Source: Caldimonas brevitalea
GTDB taxonomy: Bacteria > Pseudomonadota > Gammaproteobacteria > Burkholderiales > Burkholderiaceae_C
Assembly: GCF_001017435.1 (NCBI RefSeq)
Contig: NZ_CP011371.1
Coordinates: forward strand, 4,154,001-4,218,000
Direction: 5' to 3'
DNA length: 64,000 nt
A model generated the notes under the pieces. It was not told where the DNA came from. It ran no database searches and saw only the letters and a program-made list of their open reading frames with translations. The position numbers were made by a program, and so were the translations under genes. Shown here piece after piece: positions 43,410 through 52,684 of the stretch; the stretch's first letter is position 1; each line of letters starts with the position of its first letter.

Positions 43410-45203
43410 TCACGGTTGGATCAACGGCTTCATGCGTGTGGCAAAGGGCCAGCCCTGGCTCTCGTCGGTGTGGATCTGCCAGTCGAAGCCGCCGCGCAGC
43501 TGCGGGTACTGCGCCTTGACCCGCTGCCACGCGTCGACCGCCTGGTCGATCGTCATGTAGTTGGTCGCGGCGGCCACGCCGAAGCCGACCACCACCCGTT
43601 CGGCACCCAGCAGTTGCACCCAGGTCCTGATGTTCTCGGCGACATAGGCCGGGTCGGCCAGGCCGGGGCCGTCGTAGTACTGCGGGGCCGCATAGTCCAT
43701 CGCACCGGCGCGCACCATCGCCTGGCAGAACACCTGGTCGCGGGTGCTCCAGGGGGCCGGCGGTGAGGTGATGATGAAGCCGGGGTAGCGCCGCTTGAGC
43801 TCGAGGCTGATCCAGATCATCTCCTCGGTGTCGGGTGCCTGGTCGGCCTCGAAGGTGTTCCAGTCCAGGCCGTCGAAACCGCCCAGACGGTTGTAGAGCG
43901 CCACCACGCTGTCGACGAAGGCCTGCGACTTGGTGCGGGTCGGGAAGCTCATGCCGTGGCCCGCGCCGCCCACCGACAGGATGATCTTGCGGCCCTGCAC
44001 CGTGCGTGCGTGCTGGATGTCGGCAACAAAATTCGTGGCGGCGCCGCGGCCGTCACCTGGCGGGGTCCACACCACCGCCCCGGTCGTGCCGGGGGCACCG
44101 CCTTCCGGCCGCGCATGGAAGAGATAGATGACGTTGTAGTTCGGGTGGACATCGCGGATGCGCACCGGCGCGACCGGCCAATACGGCCAGTAACCCGCCA
44201 CCACCTTGGCCGGCAGGCCGACGGGGGGCTGCGGCGGCGGCAGGCCGTCGGACGTCGCCACCAGGCTCAAGCTCTGGATGCCGTAGTCGACCCCGGCCTG
44301 CAAGCCGCTCAGCACCACCGATTGCAATTGGGCGAGGCTCGCCAGCTGAAACCGGTTCAGCGGCACGCTGATCTCTTGATAGCCGGTGCCCAGCTGCACC
44401 GTGACCGGCGCCGAACTGGCGGTGCTGCGCTCGCAGCCGCCGGCCCCGGTGCCGAGGCTCAGCTGCAGCGACGCCGCCTGCGAGGCCTTGGCGACGATCT
44501 TCAAGGCCGCCATCTTGGAGGCGTCCAGACAGGTCGACTTGGCCAGCACGCTGTACCAATAGCCCGAGCCGGCCGAACGCAGCTGCAGCGCGCCGCCGAC
44601 CGCCATGTCGTGCTGCAGAGAGCCATCGTCGTCGGTGTAGCCGCCCAGCAGGTTCTGATGGCGCTGGTTGTAGCGCTCGGGCGAGCCGAAGCTGTCGATC
44701 ACGATGTCGGCGCCCGGCGCGCCGGCAGGAGGTGAGACCGGCGGCGGTGTCACATTGCCGGAGACCGTGAACGCAGCAGAGACCCGGGTGCCCGGGGTGC
44801 CCGACGACCCGGGAAAGATCGCCCCACTGCCGTCGATGGTGCCGGCACGCGCGCGGACGCGGTAAGTGCCCGGCGTGCCGGCGCTGAAGCTGCCGGCGCA
44901 GCGGTACTGGCCACCGGTGGCCAGCTCCGGCGTGCGGCACTGCAGCGTGTGCACCGGGCTGGCGGCACCGTCGCGCAGCACCTCGAGATGCACCGTGAAG
45001 ATGCCGATGGCCTGCAGGTTGCGCAGCGTGGCGAAGACGCCGACCGACTGCCCCTGCGGCAAGGTCGCCCGGTCCGCCCCCACCTCCGCGATGCCCGCGT
45101 TGTACGTTTGCGCGCCGGCCGCCTGGCCGAGCATGAGCGCGGTGGCCGCCAGCGCCCCTCGCATGAGCTTGCCCAAGATGTCGCCTCGCCTTGCACCCAG
45201 CAT
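43410..45203 (-). CDS. Secreted GH18 family chitinase-like protein with N-terminal modules
   Basis: A 597-residue protein from the ATG at 45203. Signal peptide ~14-31; a bacterial Ig-like/PKD-style domain ('RATLPQGQSVGVFATLRNLQAIG'), then a carbohydrate-binding jelly-roll-like module (~150-310, 'DIVIDSFGSPERYN...LQLRSAGSG'), then a GH18 TIM barrel from about residue 320 ('VVAGYWPYWP'). The active-site stretch is 'FDGLDWNTFE', which has Asp and Glu but differs from DxxDxDxE in spacing and has Asn at one acid position; activity is uncertain. It ends 'GGFDWQIHTDESQGWPF', normal for GH18. Confidence 0.85.
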   Translation of the reverse strand: MLGARRGDILGKLMRGALAATALMLGQAAGAQTYNAGIAEVGADRATLPQGQSVGVFATLRNLQAIGIFTVHLEVLRDGAASPVHTLQCRTPELATGGQYRCAGSFSAGTPGTYRVRARAGTIDGSGAIFPGSSGTPGTRVSAAFTVSGNVTPPPVSPPAGAPGADIVIDSFGSPERYNQRHQNLLGGYTDDDGSLQHDMAVGGALQLRSAGSGYWYSVLAKSTCLDASKMAALKIVAKASQAASLQLSLGTGAGGCERSTASSAPVTVQLGTGYQEISVPLNRFQLASLAQLQSVVLSGLQAGVDYGIQSLSLVATSDGLPPPQPPVGLPAKVVAGYWPYWPVAPVRIRDVHPNYNVIYLFHARPEGGAPGTTGAVVWTPPGDGRGAATNFVADIQHARTVQGRKIILSVGGAGHGMSFPTRTKSQAFVDSVVALYNRLGGFDGLDWNTFEADQAPDTEEMIWISLELKRRYPGFIITSPPAPWSTRDQVFCQAMVRAGAMDYAAPQYYDGPGLADPAYVAENIRTWVQLLGAERVVVGFGVAAATNYMTIDQAVDAWQRVKAQYPQLRGGFDWQIHTDESQGWPFATRMKPLIQP

Positions 45204-45222
45204 CCTCGTCCCCTTTTGCGTT

Positions 45223-45232
45223 GAACCGGTTC
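45223..45232. promoter_or_regulatory. GAACCGGTTC palindrome upstream of chitinase 2
   Basis: A perfect 10-base palindrome 20 bases upstream of the second chitinase start codon. LacI-type sugar regulators often bind AACCGGTT-like sites. The first chitinase has a related AACCGGTAC at 24891. Inference only. Confidence 0.35.
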
Positions 45233-45376
45233 CAAACGGCACCAGTCGCCATTCAAATCGAAGCGGGAGCATAGGCGGGGTAAGCCGCTGTAAAGGCAGC
45301 AATCAGATGCTGGCAGGCGCAGCCGATGGAGCCGGCAAGAACGGGGGCCCGAGCCGAGGCAGGTGCCCCGGCTCGC

Positions 45377-46147
45377 TCACGCCTCGCCCGGCCCCTGCCG
45401 TCGCCTGTGCAGTTGGCGGCCCGCGATCAACAGGGCCAGGCCGGATGCCAGCAAGGCGTAGCTGGCAGGTTCGGGAACCGCCGCCACGGTCACGTTGTCG
45501 AGCAAGGTGTAATACCCTTTGAGGCTACGCGCATACTGGTTGTAGCCGCCGTACAGCTCGTACTCGGCCGACATCAGGCCGGTGAAGCTCAGGGTGTAGG
45601 TGCCCGGTTGCAGCAGCAGCGTCGCGCCGTGCCGCGTGTAGTCCTGCCCCTTGGCGGGCCCGAAGTCCCCCAGGTGCCGGCTACCGAGCATCACCCGATA
45701 CGGCAACGCGTCTTCTTCCGGATACCCCTCGCCGAGCATGAAGGGCTCGTGATCCAGCGCGGCTGTCGCGTCGTCCCACGAAACGCGGTAACCCCCGGCC
45801 GCCGTCACCGTGAAGCTCTGCTCCATGCGCGCCCGGTGGAACATCACGACGGCTCGATCCGGCCCGCCCGTGTAGGTGCCGTACCAGTCGTTGTCGACGA
45901 CGAGTGCGCCGCTTTCGAAATAAGAACCCCCGGCAATGCGCCCCTCGATCGTGAGCCCGGAGGTCGCCCAGTCGTCGGGTTCCTGGAACAGCGGAATGCC
46001 GTTGTCTCCACCGTAGGTGTGCGAGCGAGAGAAGTCGCCGTTGCGGATCAGGTTGGGCGCCGCGCGGGCATCTGCCGCGGCGCCAGCCGCTGCCACGAGC
46101 ACCAGCGCGGCGATGGAACAGAGCTTGAGGGACCTGGAAGCGGACAT
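45377..46147 (-). CDS. PEP-CTERM sorting domain protein
   Basis: A 256-residue exported protein with signal peptide 'LCSIAALVLVAAAGAAADARA' and C-terminal 'VPEPASYALLASGLALLIAG' followed by RQLHRRRQ. The mature region starts 'APNLIRNGDFS' and contains jelly-roll-like strands ('MEQSFTVTAAGGYRVSWDD', 'LLQPGTYTLSFTGL'), similar to galactose-binding-like PEP-CTERM proteins. It neighbours another PEP-CTERM gene upstream on the same strand, 105 bases away. Confidence 0.87.
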   Translation of the reverse strand: MSASRSLKLCSIAALVLVAAAGAAADARAAPNLIRNGDFSRSHTYGGDNGIPLFQEPDDWATSGLTIEGRIAGGSYFESGALVVDNDWYGTYTGGPDRAVVMFHRARMEQSFTVTAAGGYRVSWDDATAALDHEPFMLGEGYPEEDALPYRVMLGSRHLGDFGPAKGQDYTRHGATLLLQPGTYTLSFTGLMSAEYELYGGYNQYARSLKGYYTLLDNVTVAAVPEPASYALLASGLALLIAGRQLHRRRQGPGEA

Positions 46148-46252
46148 GGAAGTACCTCCATCACATCGAAGGCGGCCAGCGCCGATGGCAGCACCGACCG
46201 AAACCGGGCACCAGGACGAGATCGGCGCCGTGAGACCGTGAGCCGAGGACGT

Positions 46253-47065
46253 TCAGGCGCCGGCTGCGCACGGCACGCCGAGACACCTTGCATCGGCTCC
46301 GGCCACGCGTGTGCGGCGGGCCCGACCGAGCTGCAGGACGAGCATGCCCAGCCCGAGGGCGCCCAACGCCACCGTCGACGGCTCCGGCACGCAGGGGATC
46401 GAGAAGTCGCCGCCGCCACCGCCCACCGACAAGGCGAAGGTGGCCGAGGCCTTCGAGCCCCCGTTGGCGCCGGACGGAACGAAGGCATTTGCCGTGGCCC
46501 CGGCGCTGAAGTTGTAGGTCCCCTCGCCCAATTCGACGGTCGAGGTGTAGCTCTGCTCGAACGGAGCCGAATCGTTCTGTGTGATGGCCAAGGTCTCGAG
46601 GTTGTCGAACGAGGTCGGCCCGCTGAACGAGGGGGTGGCCTGCGCGAGCGCGTCCTGGCCCCCGGGGGCGGGCTGGAGCGCAGCGGTCAAGGTCCCCGAG
46701 AACACCCCCGAGAACGTCACGCTGGTCTTGGTCGGCAAGTCGGCGGTGGCCTTGCAGTCGTCGAGGCATTCTTGCGTGATCACCCGCGTGACCTTCACGG
46801 TGCCGTTGATCGAGCCCGATGTGTTGGCGCTACCCGGACTGTTTTGTTGGGCGTCGACGGTCACCGATTTCTTGCCCTCCTCGAAGCTCACCTCGACCTT
46901 CCAATGACCTTCGATGGAACCACAGTCGGCGGCGCTGGCACTGCTGAGGAGCGACACGTCGCAACCGTTGGCGCCCGAGGCGAAGCTGCCGTAGTGCGCA
47001 AAGGCCACTGCCGGGAGCAAACACGACACGGCCGCGAGCAGCAGCCGCCGGATGAGCAGTTTCAT
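46253..47065 (-). CDS. PEP-CTERM sorting domain protein
   Basis: A 270-residue exported protein from the ATG at 47065 with AGGAGA upstream. Signal peptide ~1-24 ('LIRRLLLAAVSCLLPAVAFA'). The mature part is Ser/Thr/Gly-rich with 'VTRVITQECLDDCKATADLPT' Cys pairs, then 'VPEPSTVALGALGLGMLVLQLG' and Arg-rich residues; a further ~16 residues follow the Arg patch, longer than usual for PEP-CTERM. It probably forms a pair with the gene 105 bases downstream. Confidence 0.85.
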   Translation of the reverse strand: MKLLIRRLLLAAVSCLLPAVAFAHYGSFASGANGCDVSLLSSASAADCGSIEGHWKVEVSFEEGKKSVTVDAQQNSPGSANTSGSINGTVKVTRVITQECLDDCKATADLPTKTSVTFSGVFSGTLTAALQPAPGGQDALAQATPSFSGPTSFDNLETLAITQNDSAPFEQSYTSTVELGEGTYNFSAGATANAFVPSGANGGSKASATFALSVGGGGGDFSIPCVPEPSTVALGALGLGMLVLQLGRARRTRVAGADARCLGVPCAAGA

Positions 47066-47299
47066 GCGATGTCTCCTACAGACAGCTTGCCATCCGCATG
47101 GCGGCCCGCTCTCGCCGGCTGCCGTGGTCGAGGCACCGCAAACAGACAGGGGCCCGCATGGCACGGGCTTGGGTTCGACCGTGGCAAGCCGGTTGGCGGC
47201 GCTCATTCAGCCTAGTCGACGACCGTCCCGTTGGCTCCCCCCTGACTGAGGGAAAACGCTCAAGCGGTACGGCCGCAGTGTGAAAGCAGCGGGGCAGCC

Positions 47300-47815
47300 T
47301 TATCCCGGCTTGCGAAACCCGTCCGCGACCCAGGCCGCTGCCGTCGTGCCGTTGAGTTTGAAGGTCGGCGCCACCCGCACCTGGGCCAGGCATTCGCCGT
47401 AGGCGTCATGGGCGCTCAGCACCCCGTGCGGATCGTCTTCGTCGGGCACGATGTCGAGTGTCACGTCGATCTTCTGGCCGTCGGCCGTGACGGTGGCCCG
47501 CTTGTGGTACATCGCGTGGAGTTGCTGCTCATGCCGGCGCAGCACCTCCGAGGCGGTTTTCACCAGAGTGTGGAAGGCGGCGACGTCGAGCGGCTTGGGG
47601 TTCTTCTTGTCGCGGCCCATCGTCCACTGGCCCACCAGCGCCGGCTCGGGCTCGCCGTCCTTGATCATCGCGACGGCCCAACCGTCGTCGTCCTCGTTCT
47701 TGATGACCTTGGCGGTCCAGCCGTTGTCGCGCCACAGGCGGGCTTCGTGGATGGTGGTGGTGTCTTCGTCACCGTGCTCGGGTGCATCTTGCATGTCGTC
47801 ATGGGAGGAACTCAT
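47300..47815 (-). CDS. Conserved hypothetical soluble protein
   Basis: A 171-residue acidic-to-neutral protein from the ATG at 47815; another ATG is at 47824. Notable stretches are 'LWRDNGWTAKVIKNEDDDGW', 'WTMGRDKKNPKPLD' and 'TVTADGQKIDVTLDIVPDEDDPHG'. It resembles hypothetical proteins widely found in Burkholderiales and has no leader, catalytic motif or membrane helix. It is divergent from the DUF4331 gene. I can state no function. Confidence 0.7.
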   Translation of the reverse strand: MSSSHDDMQDAPEHGDEDTTTIHEARLWRDNGWTAKVIKNEDDDGWAVAMIKDGEPEPALVGQWTMGRDKKNPKPLDVAAFHTLVKTASEVLRRHEQQLHAMYHKRATVTADGQKIDVTLDIVPDEDDPHGVLSAHDAYGECLAQVRVAPTFKLNGTTAAAWVADGFRKPG

Positions 47816-47989
47816 GGCAAGCATGTTAGCGCCGGCGTCTCCCACGCCACGCGCCCGCGCACCACCCGCCATCGCCGCCCCACGCCAGCGCCCATATTTA
47901 TTTTGTGCAGCGCCGCCCGAGGCTGCATCCGCCGGCCGCATCCCTTCGTACCAGGAAGGACCTTCCACCGCAAACGCAAGGAGATGCAC

Positions 47990-49480
47990 ATGCCCTCGAC
48001 TTCAGTTCACGCGCTCAGCGCTGCCGCCTGCGCGGCCGCGGTCCTCTTCAGCCCCACCGCCGGGGCCTCCAGCCACCGCGAGGCGCCTTTCATCACCACC
48101 GCACCCAAGGTGGACGCGACCGACTTCTACATGTTCCGCAGCTACGAGCCGGGCCGGCAGGACTACGTGACGCTGGTGGCCAACTACCTGCCGCTGCAGG
48201 ACGGCTATGGCGGTCCCAACTACTTCGCACTCGACCCCAATGCGCTGTATGAGATCCACATCGACCGGGACGGCGACGCGCGGGAAGACCTCACCTTTCA
48301 GTTCCGCTTCAAGAACACGCTCAAGTCACTCGCGCTCGACATCGCGGGCAAACAGGTCGCGATCCCGTTGATCCAGTCGGGCGGCGTCTCTGGCATCAAC
48401 CCCGCCACGCTGAACGTGCGCGAGACCTATACCGTCGACATCGTGCGCGGCGACCGCCGCCGTGGCGACCGCGCGTCGCTGACCGGGGCCTCGAGCGGCG
48501 TACACGAGTTCGACAAGCCGCTCGACTTCGTCGGCACCAAGACCTTCGGTTCGGTGGCAGCTTATGAAACCTATGTCGCGCAGCACGTGCACGCCGTGAA
48601 GCTGCCCGGCTGCGCGTTGCCGGCCCGGGTCTTCGTGGGCCAGCGCAAGGACCCGTTCGTCGTCAACCTCGGCCGCACTTTCGACCTGCTCAACCTCAAC
48701 CCGCTGGCCGCCAGCGGTGGCACCGACGATCTGGACGACAAGAACGTGACGACCCTGGCGCTGGAAGTGGCAGCGAGCTGCCTCGCATCGCCGCGAGACC
48801 CCGTGATCGGCGGCTGGACCAGCGCCAGCCTGCGCCAGGGCCGATTGCTGAAAGCCCCCGCCAGCCCGGGGCACCAGGTGGGCGCCTCGCTCGAAGGCGG
48901 CCCGTGGGCACAGGTCTCGCGCCTGGGCATGCCGCTGGTCAACGAGGTGGTGGTCGGCTTGCCCGACAAGGACCGCTTCAACAGCAGCAAACCTCGCGAC
49001 GACGGCCAGTTCGCGCAGTACGTGACCCACCCGACGCTGCCCGCGCTGATCGAGACGCTGTTCAAGGACGCGGGTGTCAAGGCGCCGACCAAGTTCCCGC
49101 GCAACGACCTCATGGTGGCCTTCCTGACCGGGGTCCCGGGTCTCAACCAGCCGGCCAAGGTGACCGCCGCCGAGATGCTGCGACTCAACACCTCGATCGC
49201 CGCCAAGCCCCAGGGCTCGCAGCAGCCGCTGGGCGTGCTGGCCGGCGACAACGCCGGCTTCCCCAACGGTCGGCGCCCCGGGGACGACGTGGTGGACGCC
49301 GCCTTGCGGGTGTCGATGGGGGTGCTGTGCACGCTGAACAACCCTGCGGTGTTCGGCTGCGCCAGCGCCGACGCGCCCTCGGGTGGCCTGGCCCTGACCG
49401 ACGGCGGCACACAGACGAGCGACGCCAGGTTCGACGCCCGCTTCCCCTACCTGACCACCCCGCGCCCCGGCGCACAGTGA
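47990..49480 (+). CDS. Exported DUF4331 family protein
   Basis: A 496-residue protein; AAGGAG sits 7 bases upstream of the ATG at 47990. Signal peptide ~1-27 ('AAACAAAVLFSPTAGASS'), then the DUF4331 signature 'SSHREAPFITTAPKVDATDFYMFRSYEPGR' and 'VTLVANYLPLQDGYGGPNYFALD'. The family has no proven function. It opens a rightward cluster with a lipoprotein, a TPR protein and a HupE/UreJ-type membrane protein, an arrangement I have seen described for DUF4331 genes. Confidence 0.87.
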   Translation: MPSTSVHALSAAACAAAVLFSPTAGASSHREAPFITTAPKVDATDFYMFRSYEPGRQDYVTLVANYLPLQDGYGGPNYFALDPNALYEIHIDRDGDAREDLTFQFRFKNTLKSLALDIAGKQVAIPLIQSGGVSGINPATLNVRETYTVDIVRGDRRRGDRASLTGASSGVHEFDKPLDFVGTKTFGSVAAYETYVAQHVHAVKLPGCALPARVFVGQRKDPFVVNLGRTFDLLNLNPLAASGGTDDLDDKNVTTLALEVAASCLASPRDPVIGGWTSASLRQGRLLKAPASPGHQVGASLEGGPWAQVSRLGMPLVNEVVVGLPDKDRFNSSKPRDDGQFAQYVTHPTLPALIETLFKDAGVKAPTKFPRNDLMVAFLTGVPGLNQPAKVTAAEMLRLNTSIAAKPQGSQQPLGVLAGDNAGFPNGRRPGDDVVDAALRVSMGVLCTLNNPAVFGCASADAPSGGLALTDGGTQTSDARFDARFPYLTTPRPGAQ

Positions 49481-49487
49481 GGCCGAC

Positions 49488-49805
49488 ATGTTGACGATGA
49501 TGACGATGAAAACGCGGTCGATGCAGCCTTCCCGCCGCACCGCAGCCGCCGGTCTGCTGCTTGCGCTGACCCTGGCGGCCGGCTGCGGCGGCGATCCGCA
49601 CCGCGGCGACGGCGATGGCGGCAGCAATGGCGGCAGCAATGGCGGTGGCGACAACGGCAGCCTGCCTGACCGCGTTTCGACAGCGGCGGAGTTCCTGGCC
49701 TATGTGCAGCAGGTCATCGCCCGGTTCTCGGCTGACACCGAACCGCTCGACGTCGACCGCCTCGGCGCGCCCACCGCGGACCGCGATGAAGCCGCGGACG
49801 TCTAG
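49488..49805 (+). CDS. Small lipoprotein of the DUF4331 cluster
   Basis: A 105-residue protein with a lipoprotein signal peptide: hydrophobic core 'AAAGLLLALTL' and lipobox LAAGC near residue 33. A Gly/Asn/Asp-rich spacer follows, then a short acidic helix. It begins 7 bases after the DUF4331 gene and its 3' end overlaps the TPR gene by 20 bases. It is probably anchored in the outer membrane facing the periplasm. Confidence 0.65.
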   Translation: MLTMMTMKTRSMQPSRRTAAAGLLLALTLAAGCGGDPHRGDGDGGSNGGSNGGGDNGSLPDRVSTAAEFLAYVQQVIARFSADTEPLDVDRLGAPTADRDEAADV

Positions 49806-51033
49806 CGGCGCCCGCGCTGTCCGCGTGCGTGCCAAGGCCAAGGCAGCCACGGTCGCCATCGCCCTGCTGGTGGCCGGCGCGGCAGCGGCGTCCGCGGAGC
49901 CGGCGCCCGACCAGGTGATCGAAGCTCGGTTGTTGCCGCTTGCGGTCAAGCGCCAGGTCGCCTTGCTCGCGGCAGTGACACGGCAACCCGCCACCAGCGA
50001 CGCTGCCGGCAGCCCGGCTCCGCCGCCTGCCGCAGCCCGGCGCGCGGTCGCACACGCGCTTGGCTTGCTGCAGCAGGCGCGCGCCGAGGGCGATCCACGC
50101 CTGGTCGCCTATGCCCACTCGACGCTGCAGCCCTGGTGGGATCGCAACGACGCGCCGCTCGACATGGTCGTCGCAATCGCCACCGTCGAGCAGGCCCAGC
50201 ACCAGTTCACAGCGGCCCGCCGCCGCCTCGAACAGGTGCTGCGGCCGGGAGTGACCCATCCGCAGGCCTGGCTCACGCTGTCGACCCTCGCGCTGGTGCA
50301 GGGCGATCACGCCGCCGCGGGACGGGCTTGCGAGGGTCTGGCAGCCGCAGTCGCCGAGATCGCCTTGCTCTGCCGCCTGCAGGTCGATACGCTGACCGGT
50401 GCCGCGGAGGCCGCCCTTCCTGCTCTGCGCGTCCAGGCCGGTGTTGCCGACCCTCGACGCGCCACCTGGGCCGCCTCGGTGCTCGGTGAAACACTGGCAC
50501 GTTTGGGACAGTACGACGCGGCCCTGACGGCCTTGCAACAAGCGGCCGCCGGCGGGGAGCTCTACGACCTCCTGGCCCTGGCGGACACGCTGATCGTCGC
50601 CGGGCGGCCACAAGCCGCGCTTCAGGCGCTCGTCGCGGCCCCGCCCAGCGATGGCGTTTTGCTGCGGCGCTGGCGCGCTGCACAAGCCGGCGGCGAGCGG
50701 CGCGCCGCCGAGGCGTTGCGCCAGCAACTGCAAACGCGCTTAAGCGCGATGCCGGCCGACGAGGCGGCACTACATGCGCGCGAGCAGGCCTTGTTCGTGT
50801 TGTGGTCGGGCGGTGATGCCGCCGAGGCCCGACGCTGGGCCGCCCTCAATCTGGGCTTGCAGTCGGAGCCGATCGACCTGCGTATCGCCGCCGAGGCGGC
50901 GCACCGGGCGGGTGATCGAGACCTGCTGGCTGAAGTCGAGCGCCGCTGTCGCACGAGCGGCTTGCGCGATCACCGCCTGGCGGCGGCGCTGCAAGGTTTC
51001 GGCACCCCGCGATGGAAGGACATCACGCCATGA
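49786..51033 (+). CDS. Exported TPR-like repeat protein
   Basis: A 415-residue protein from the ATG at 49786 with a leader ('TVAIALLVAGAAAASAEP'). The rest is Ala-rich helical repeat: 'LVAYAHSTLQPWW', 'PQAWLTLSTLALVQGDHAAAGRACEGLAAA', and 'LGQYDAALTALQQAAAGG', typical of TPR-like bundles that bind partner proteins. Its start overlaps the lipoprotein gene and its stop overlaps the next ATG (ATGA), so translation is coupled through the cluster. Likely periplasmic. Confidence 0.75.
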   Translation: MKPRTSSGARAVRVRAKAKAATVAIALLVAGAAAASAEPAPDQVIEARLLPLAVKRQVALLAAVTRQPATSDAAGSPAPPPAAARRAVAHALGLLQQARAEGDPRLVAYAHSTLQPWWDRNDAPLDMVVAIATVEQAQHQFTAARRRLEQVLRPGVTHPQAWLTLSTLALVQGDHAAAGRACEGLAAAVAEIALLCRLQVDTLTGAAEAALPALRVQAGVADPRRATWAASVLGETLARLGQYDAALTALQQAAAGGELYDLLALADTLIVAGRPQAALQALVAAPPSDGVLLRRWRAAQAGGERRAAEALRQQLQTRLSAMPADEAALHAREQALFVLWSGGDAAEARRWAALNLGLQSEPIDLRIAAEAAHRAGDRDLLAEVERRCRTSGLRDHRLAAALQGFGTPRWKDITP

Positions 51034-52166
51034 ACAATTCCGCGCCAAGGCGCCTGCACACCGGGCGGGCTTCAGGCCTTGCGGCCTTCCTCGCCGGGGC
51101 CGCGGTGGCGGCCTGCTGCGCGTGGGCCCCCCCGGCGGTTGCCCACACGGCCAGCCGCGCCAGCCTGCAGGTGCAGGCGACCGCCGAAGGCAGCCGCGTG
51201 CAATGGGAGGTCGCATGGCGCGACCTCGACGCGCTGCTCGACCTCGATGCCGACGGCGACGAACGCCTGACCTGGCGCGAAGCACGGGCTGCCGTGCCGC
51301 GCATCGAGGCCCTCGCCGCCGCGTCCTTCGACGCCGCCGCCGCACCGCACTGCCGCATGGCCCTGCGGCTGGTCGACAGCCAGACGCGCGGCGAGTCCGG
51401 CATGGCGGTGCTGCGCGCCGAAGTGCCATGCCCGCCGGCCGACCTGCCGCTTGCCGCCTACCAGTTCCTGGCCGGCGTGGATGCCAGCCACCGTCTGTTG
51501 GTGGCATGGCCCGGACGCGGCCCTCGCCTGATCGCGGCCGGCGAGTCACCAGCGCCGCCTGCCGCTGCGGTCGAAGGCCTGGCAGCCGCGACCCCTCCCC
51601 TGTTCGAATTCGTCGCAGAAGGCGTCCGGCACATCCTGCGCGGCCCCGACCACGTCATCTTCGTGCTGACGCTGGTGCTGCCGCTGGCCCTGGTGACAGG
51701 ACGCGAAGTGCGTTCACGCGCCGCGCGCCGGCTGCTCTGGGTCGTCAGCAGCTTCACGCTGGCGCACACGTTGACGCTCGCCGCCGCCGCGCTCGACCTG
51801 TGGCGGCCACCGGCGCAGTGGGTGGAGCCGGCCATCGCGCTCAGCATCGCGGCCGCTGCCGTGCACAACCTGCTGCGCCGCAACGCCCACATGTCGGCTG
51901 CGCTCGCATTCGCGTGCGGCCTGCTGCACGGCTTCGGCTTCGCCGAGTTGCTGGTGCCGCTGGCGCTGCCGACACCGCAACTGGCCGCGGCCTTGGCACT
52001 GTTCAACCTGGGGATCGAACTCGGGCAGCTGCTCGTGCTGGCCCCGGCCGTGCTGCTGCTGTCGTGGCTGCAGCGCCGGCCGGCGGCGGCGCGCACGCTG
52101 CACACCGCCGCGTGCTGCGGCTTCGCCGCGGTGGGCGTGCTGTGGTTCGCGCAGCGGCTGCCGTGA
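51030..52166 (+). CDS. HupE/UreJ family membrane protein with EF-hand-like loop
   Basis: A 378-residue protein from the ATG at 51030, overlapping the TPR stop as ATGA. A signal peptide is followed by an extracellular domain with 'DLDADGDERLTWRE', a canonical EF-hand calcium loop (DxDxDG). C-terminal residues ~190-378 form about six transmembrane helices with 'GPDHVIFVLTLVLPLALV', 'SFTLAHTLTLAAAALDLW' and 'GLLHGFGFAELLVPLAL', the HupE/UreJ_2 layout implicated in nickel or cobalt transport. It converges on the bufferin operon, 11 bases apart. Confidence 0.85.
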   Translation: MNNSAPRRLHTGRASGLAAFLAGAAVAACCAWAPPAVAHTASRASLQVQATAEGSRVQWEVAWRDLDALLDLDADGDERLTWREARAAVPRIEALAAASFDAAAAPHCRMALRLVDSQTRGESGMAVLRAEVPCPPADLPLAAYQFLAGVDASHRLLVAWPGRGPRLIAAGESPAPPAAAVEGLAAATPPLFEFVAEGVRHILRGPDHVIFVLTLVLPLALVTGREVRSRAARRLLWVVSSFTLAHTLTLAAAALDLWRPPAQWVEPAIALSIAAAAVHNLLRRNAHMSAALAFACGLLHGFGFAELLVPLALPTPQLAAALALFNLGIELGQLLVLAPAVLLLSWLQRRPAAARTLHTAACCGFAAVGVLWFAQRLP

Positions 52167-52177
52167 AGGGCCGTGCC

Positions 52178-52684
52178 TCAGCGCAGCCGGAGCACGCGGT
52201 CCAGGCTCCAGGCGCCGCCGCCGAAGCGCAACAGCACGGCGGCCAGCGTCGCCCACGACAAATGGGTGGGCCAGGCGTCGGGATAGACGAACACCTGGAT
52301 CACCAGCGTCATGCCGAGCAGGGCCGCCGCCGCGGCACGCGTGCCCAGGCCGAGCACCAGCAGCAGCGGGAACAAATGCTCCGCATAGGCCGCGAGGTGG
52401 GCGCCGACCTCGGGCGGCAGCAGCGGCAAACGGTACTCGTCGGTGAACAGCGCGATCGCGTTGTCCGACACCGTCAGCCCGCCCTCCACCTTGGTGCGGC
52501 CCGACTGAAAGAAGATGGCGGCGAGCGCCACACGCGAGGACAACGTGAGCAGGTCGAGGTGGAACAAGCGCTCGACAGCCGAGGCGGCGCGGTTGTGCAG
52601 GCCGCGCCAGCCGGGGGCTGCAGCGGGGGCCGCAGCAGACGCCGTGGTGCTCACAACGAGCGTCGTGTTCGGATCGATCTTCAT
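52178..52684 (-). CDS. DoxX family membrane protein of the bufferin operon
   Basis: A 168-residue membrane protein from the ATG at 52684; its start overlaps the DUF2063 stop (ATGA). About four transmembrane helices, with 'SSRVALAAIFFQSGRTKVEGG' and 'EHLFPLLLVLGLGTRAAAAALL', place it in DoxX, the usual last gene of DUF2282-DUF692-DUF2063 operons. It probably assists maturation or redox handling of the metallophore in the inner membrane; the exact role is not shown. Confidence 0.87.
   Translation of the reverse strand: MKIDPNTTLVVSTTASAAAPAAAPGWRGLHNRAASAVERLFHLDLLTLSSRVALAAIFFQSGRTKVEGGLTVSDNAIALFTDEYRLPLLPPEVGAHLAAYAEHLFPLLLVLGLGTRAAAAALLGMTLVIQVFVYPDAWPTHLSWATLAAVLLRFGGGAWSLDRVLRLR

Noticed and set aside
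45223..45232. Considered as part of a strong chitinase promoter
   Set aside because: A 10-base palindrome in GC-rich DNA can arise by chance and no -35/-10 pair is visible, so it is kept only as a low-confidence operator.
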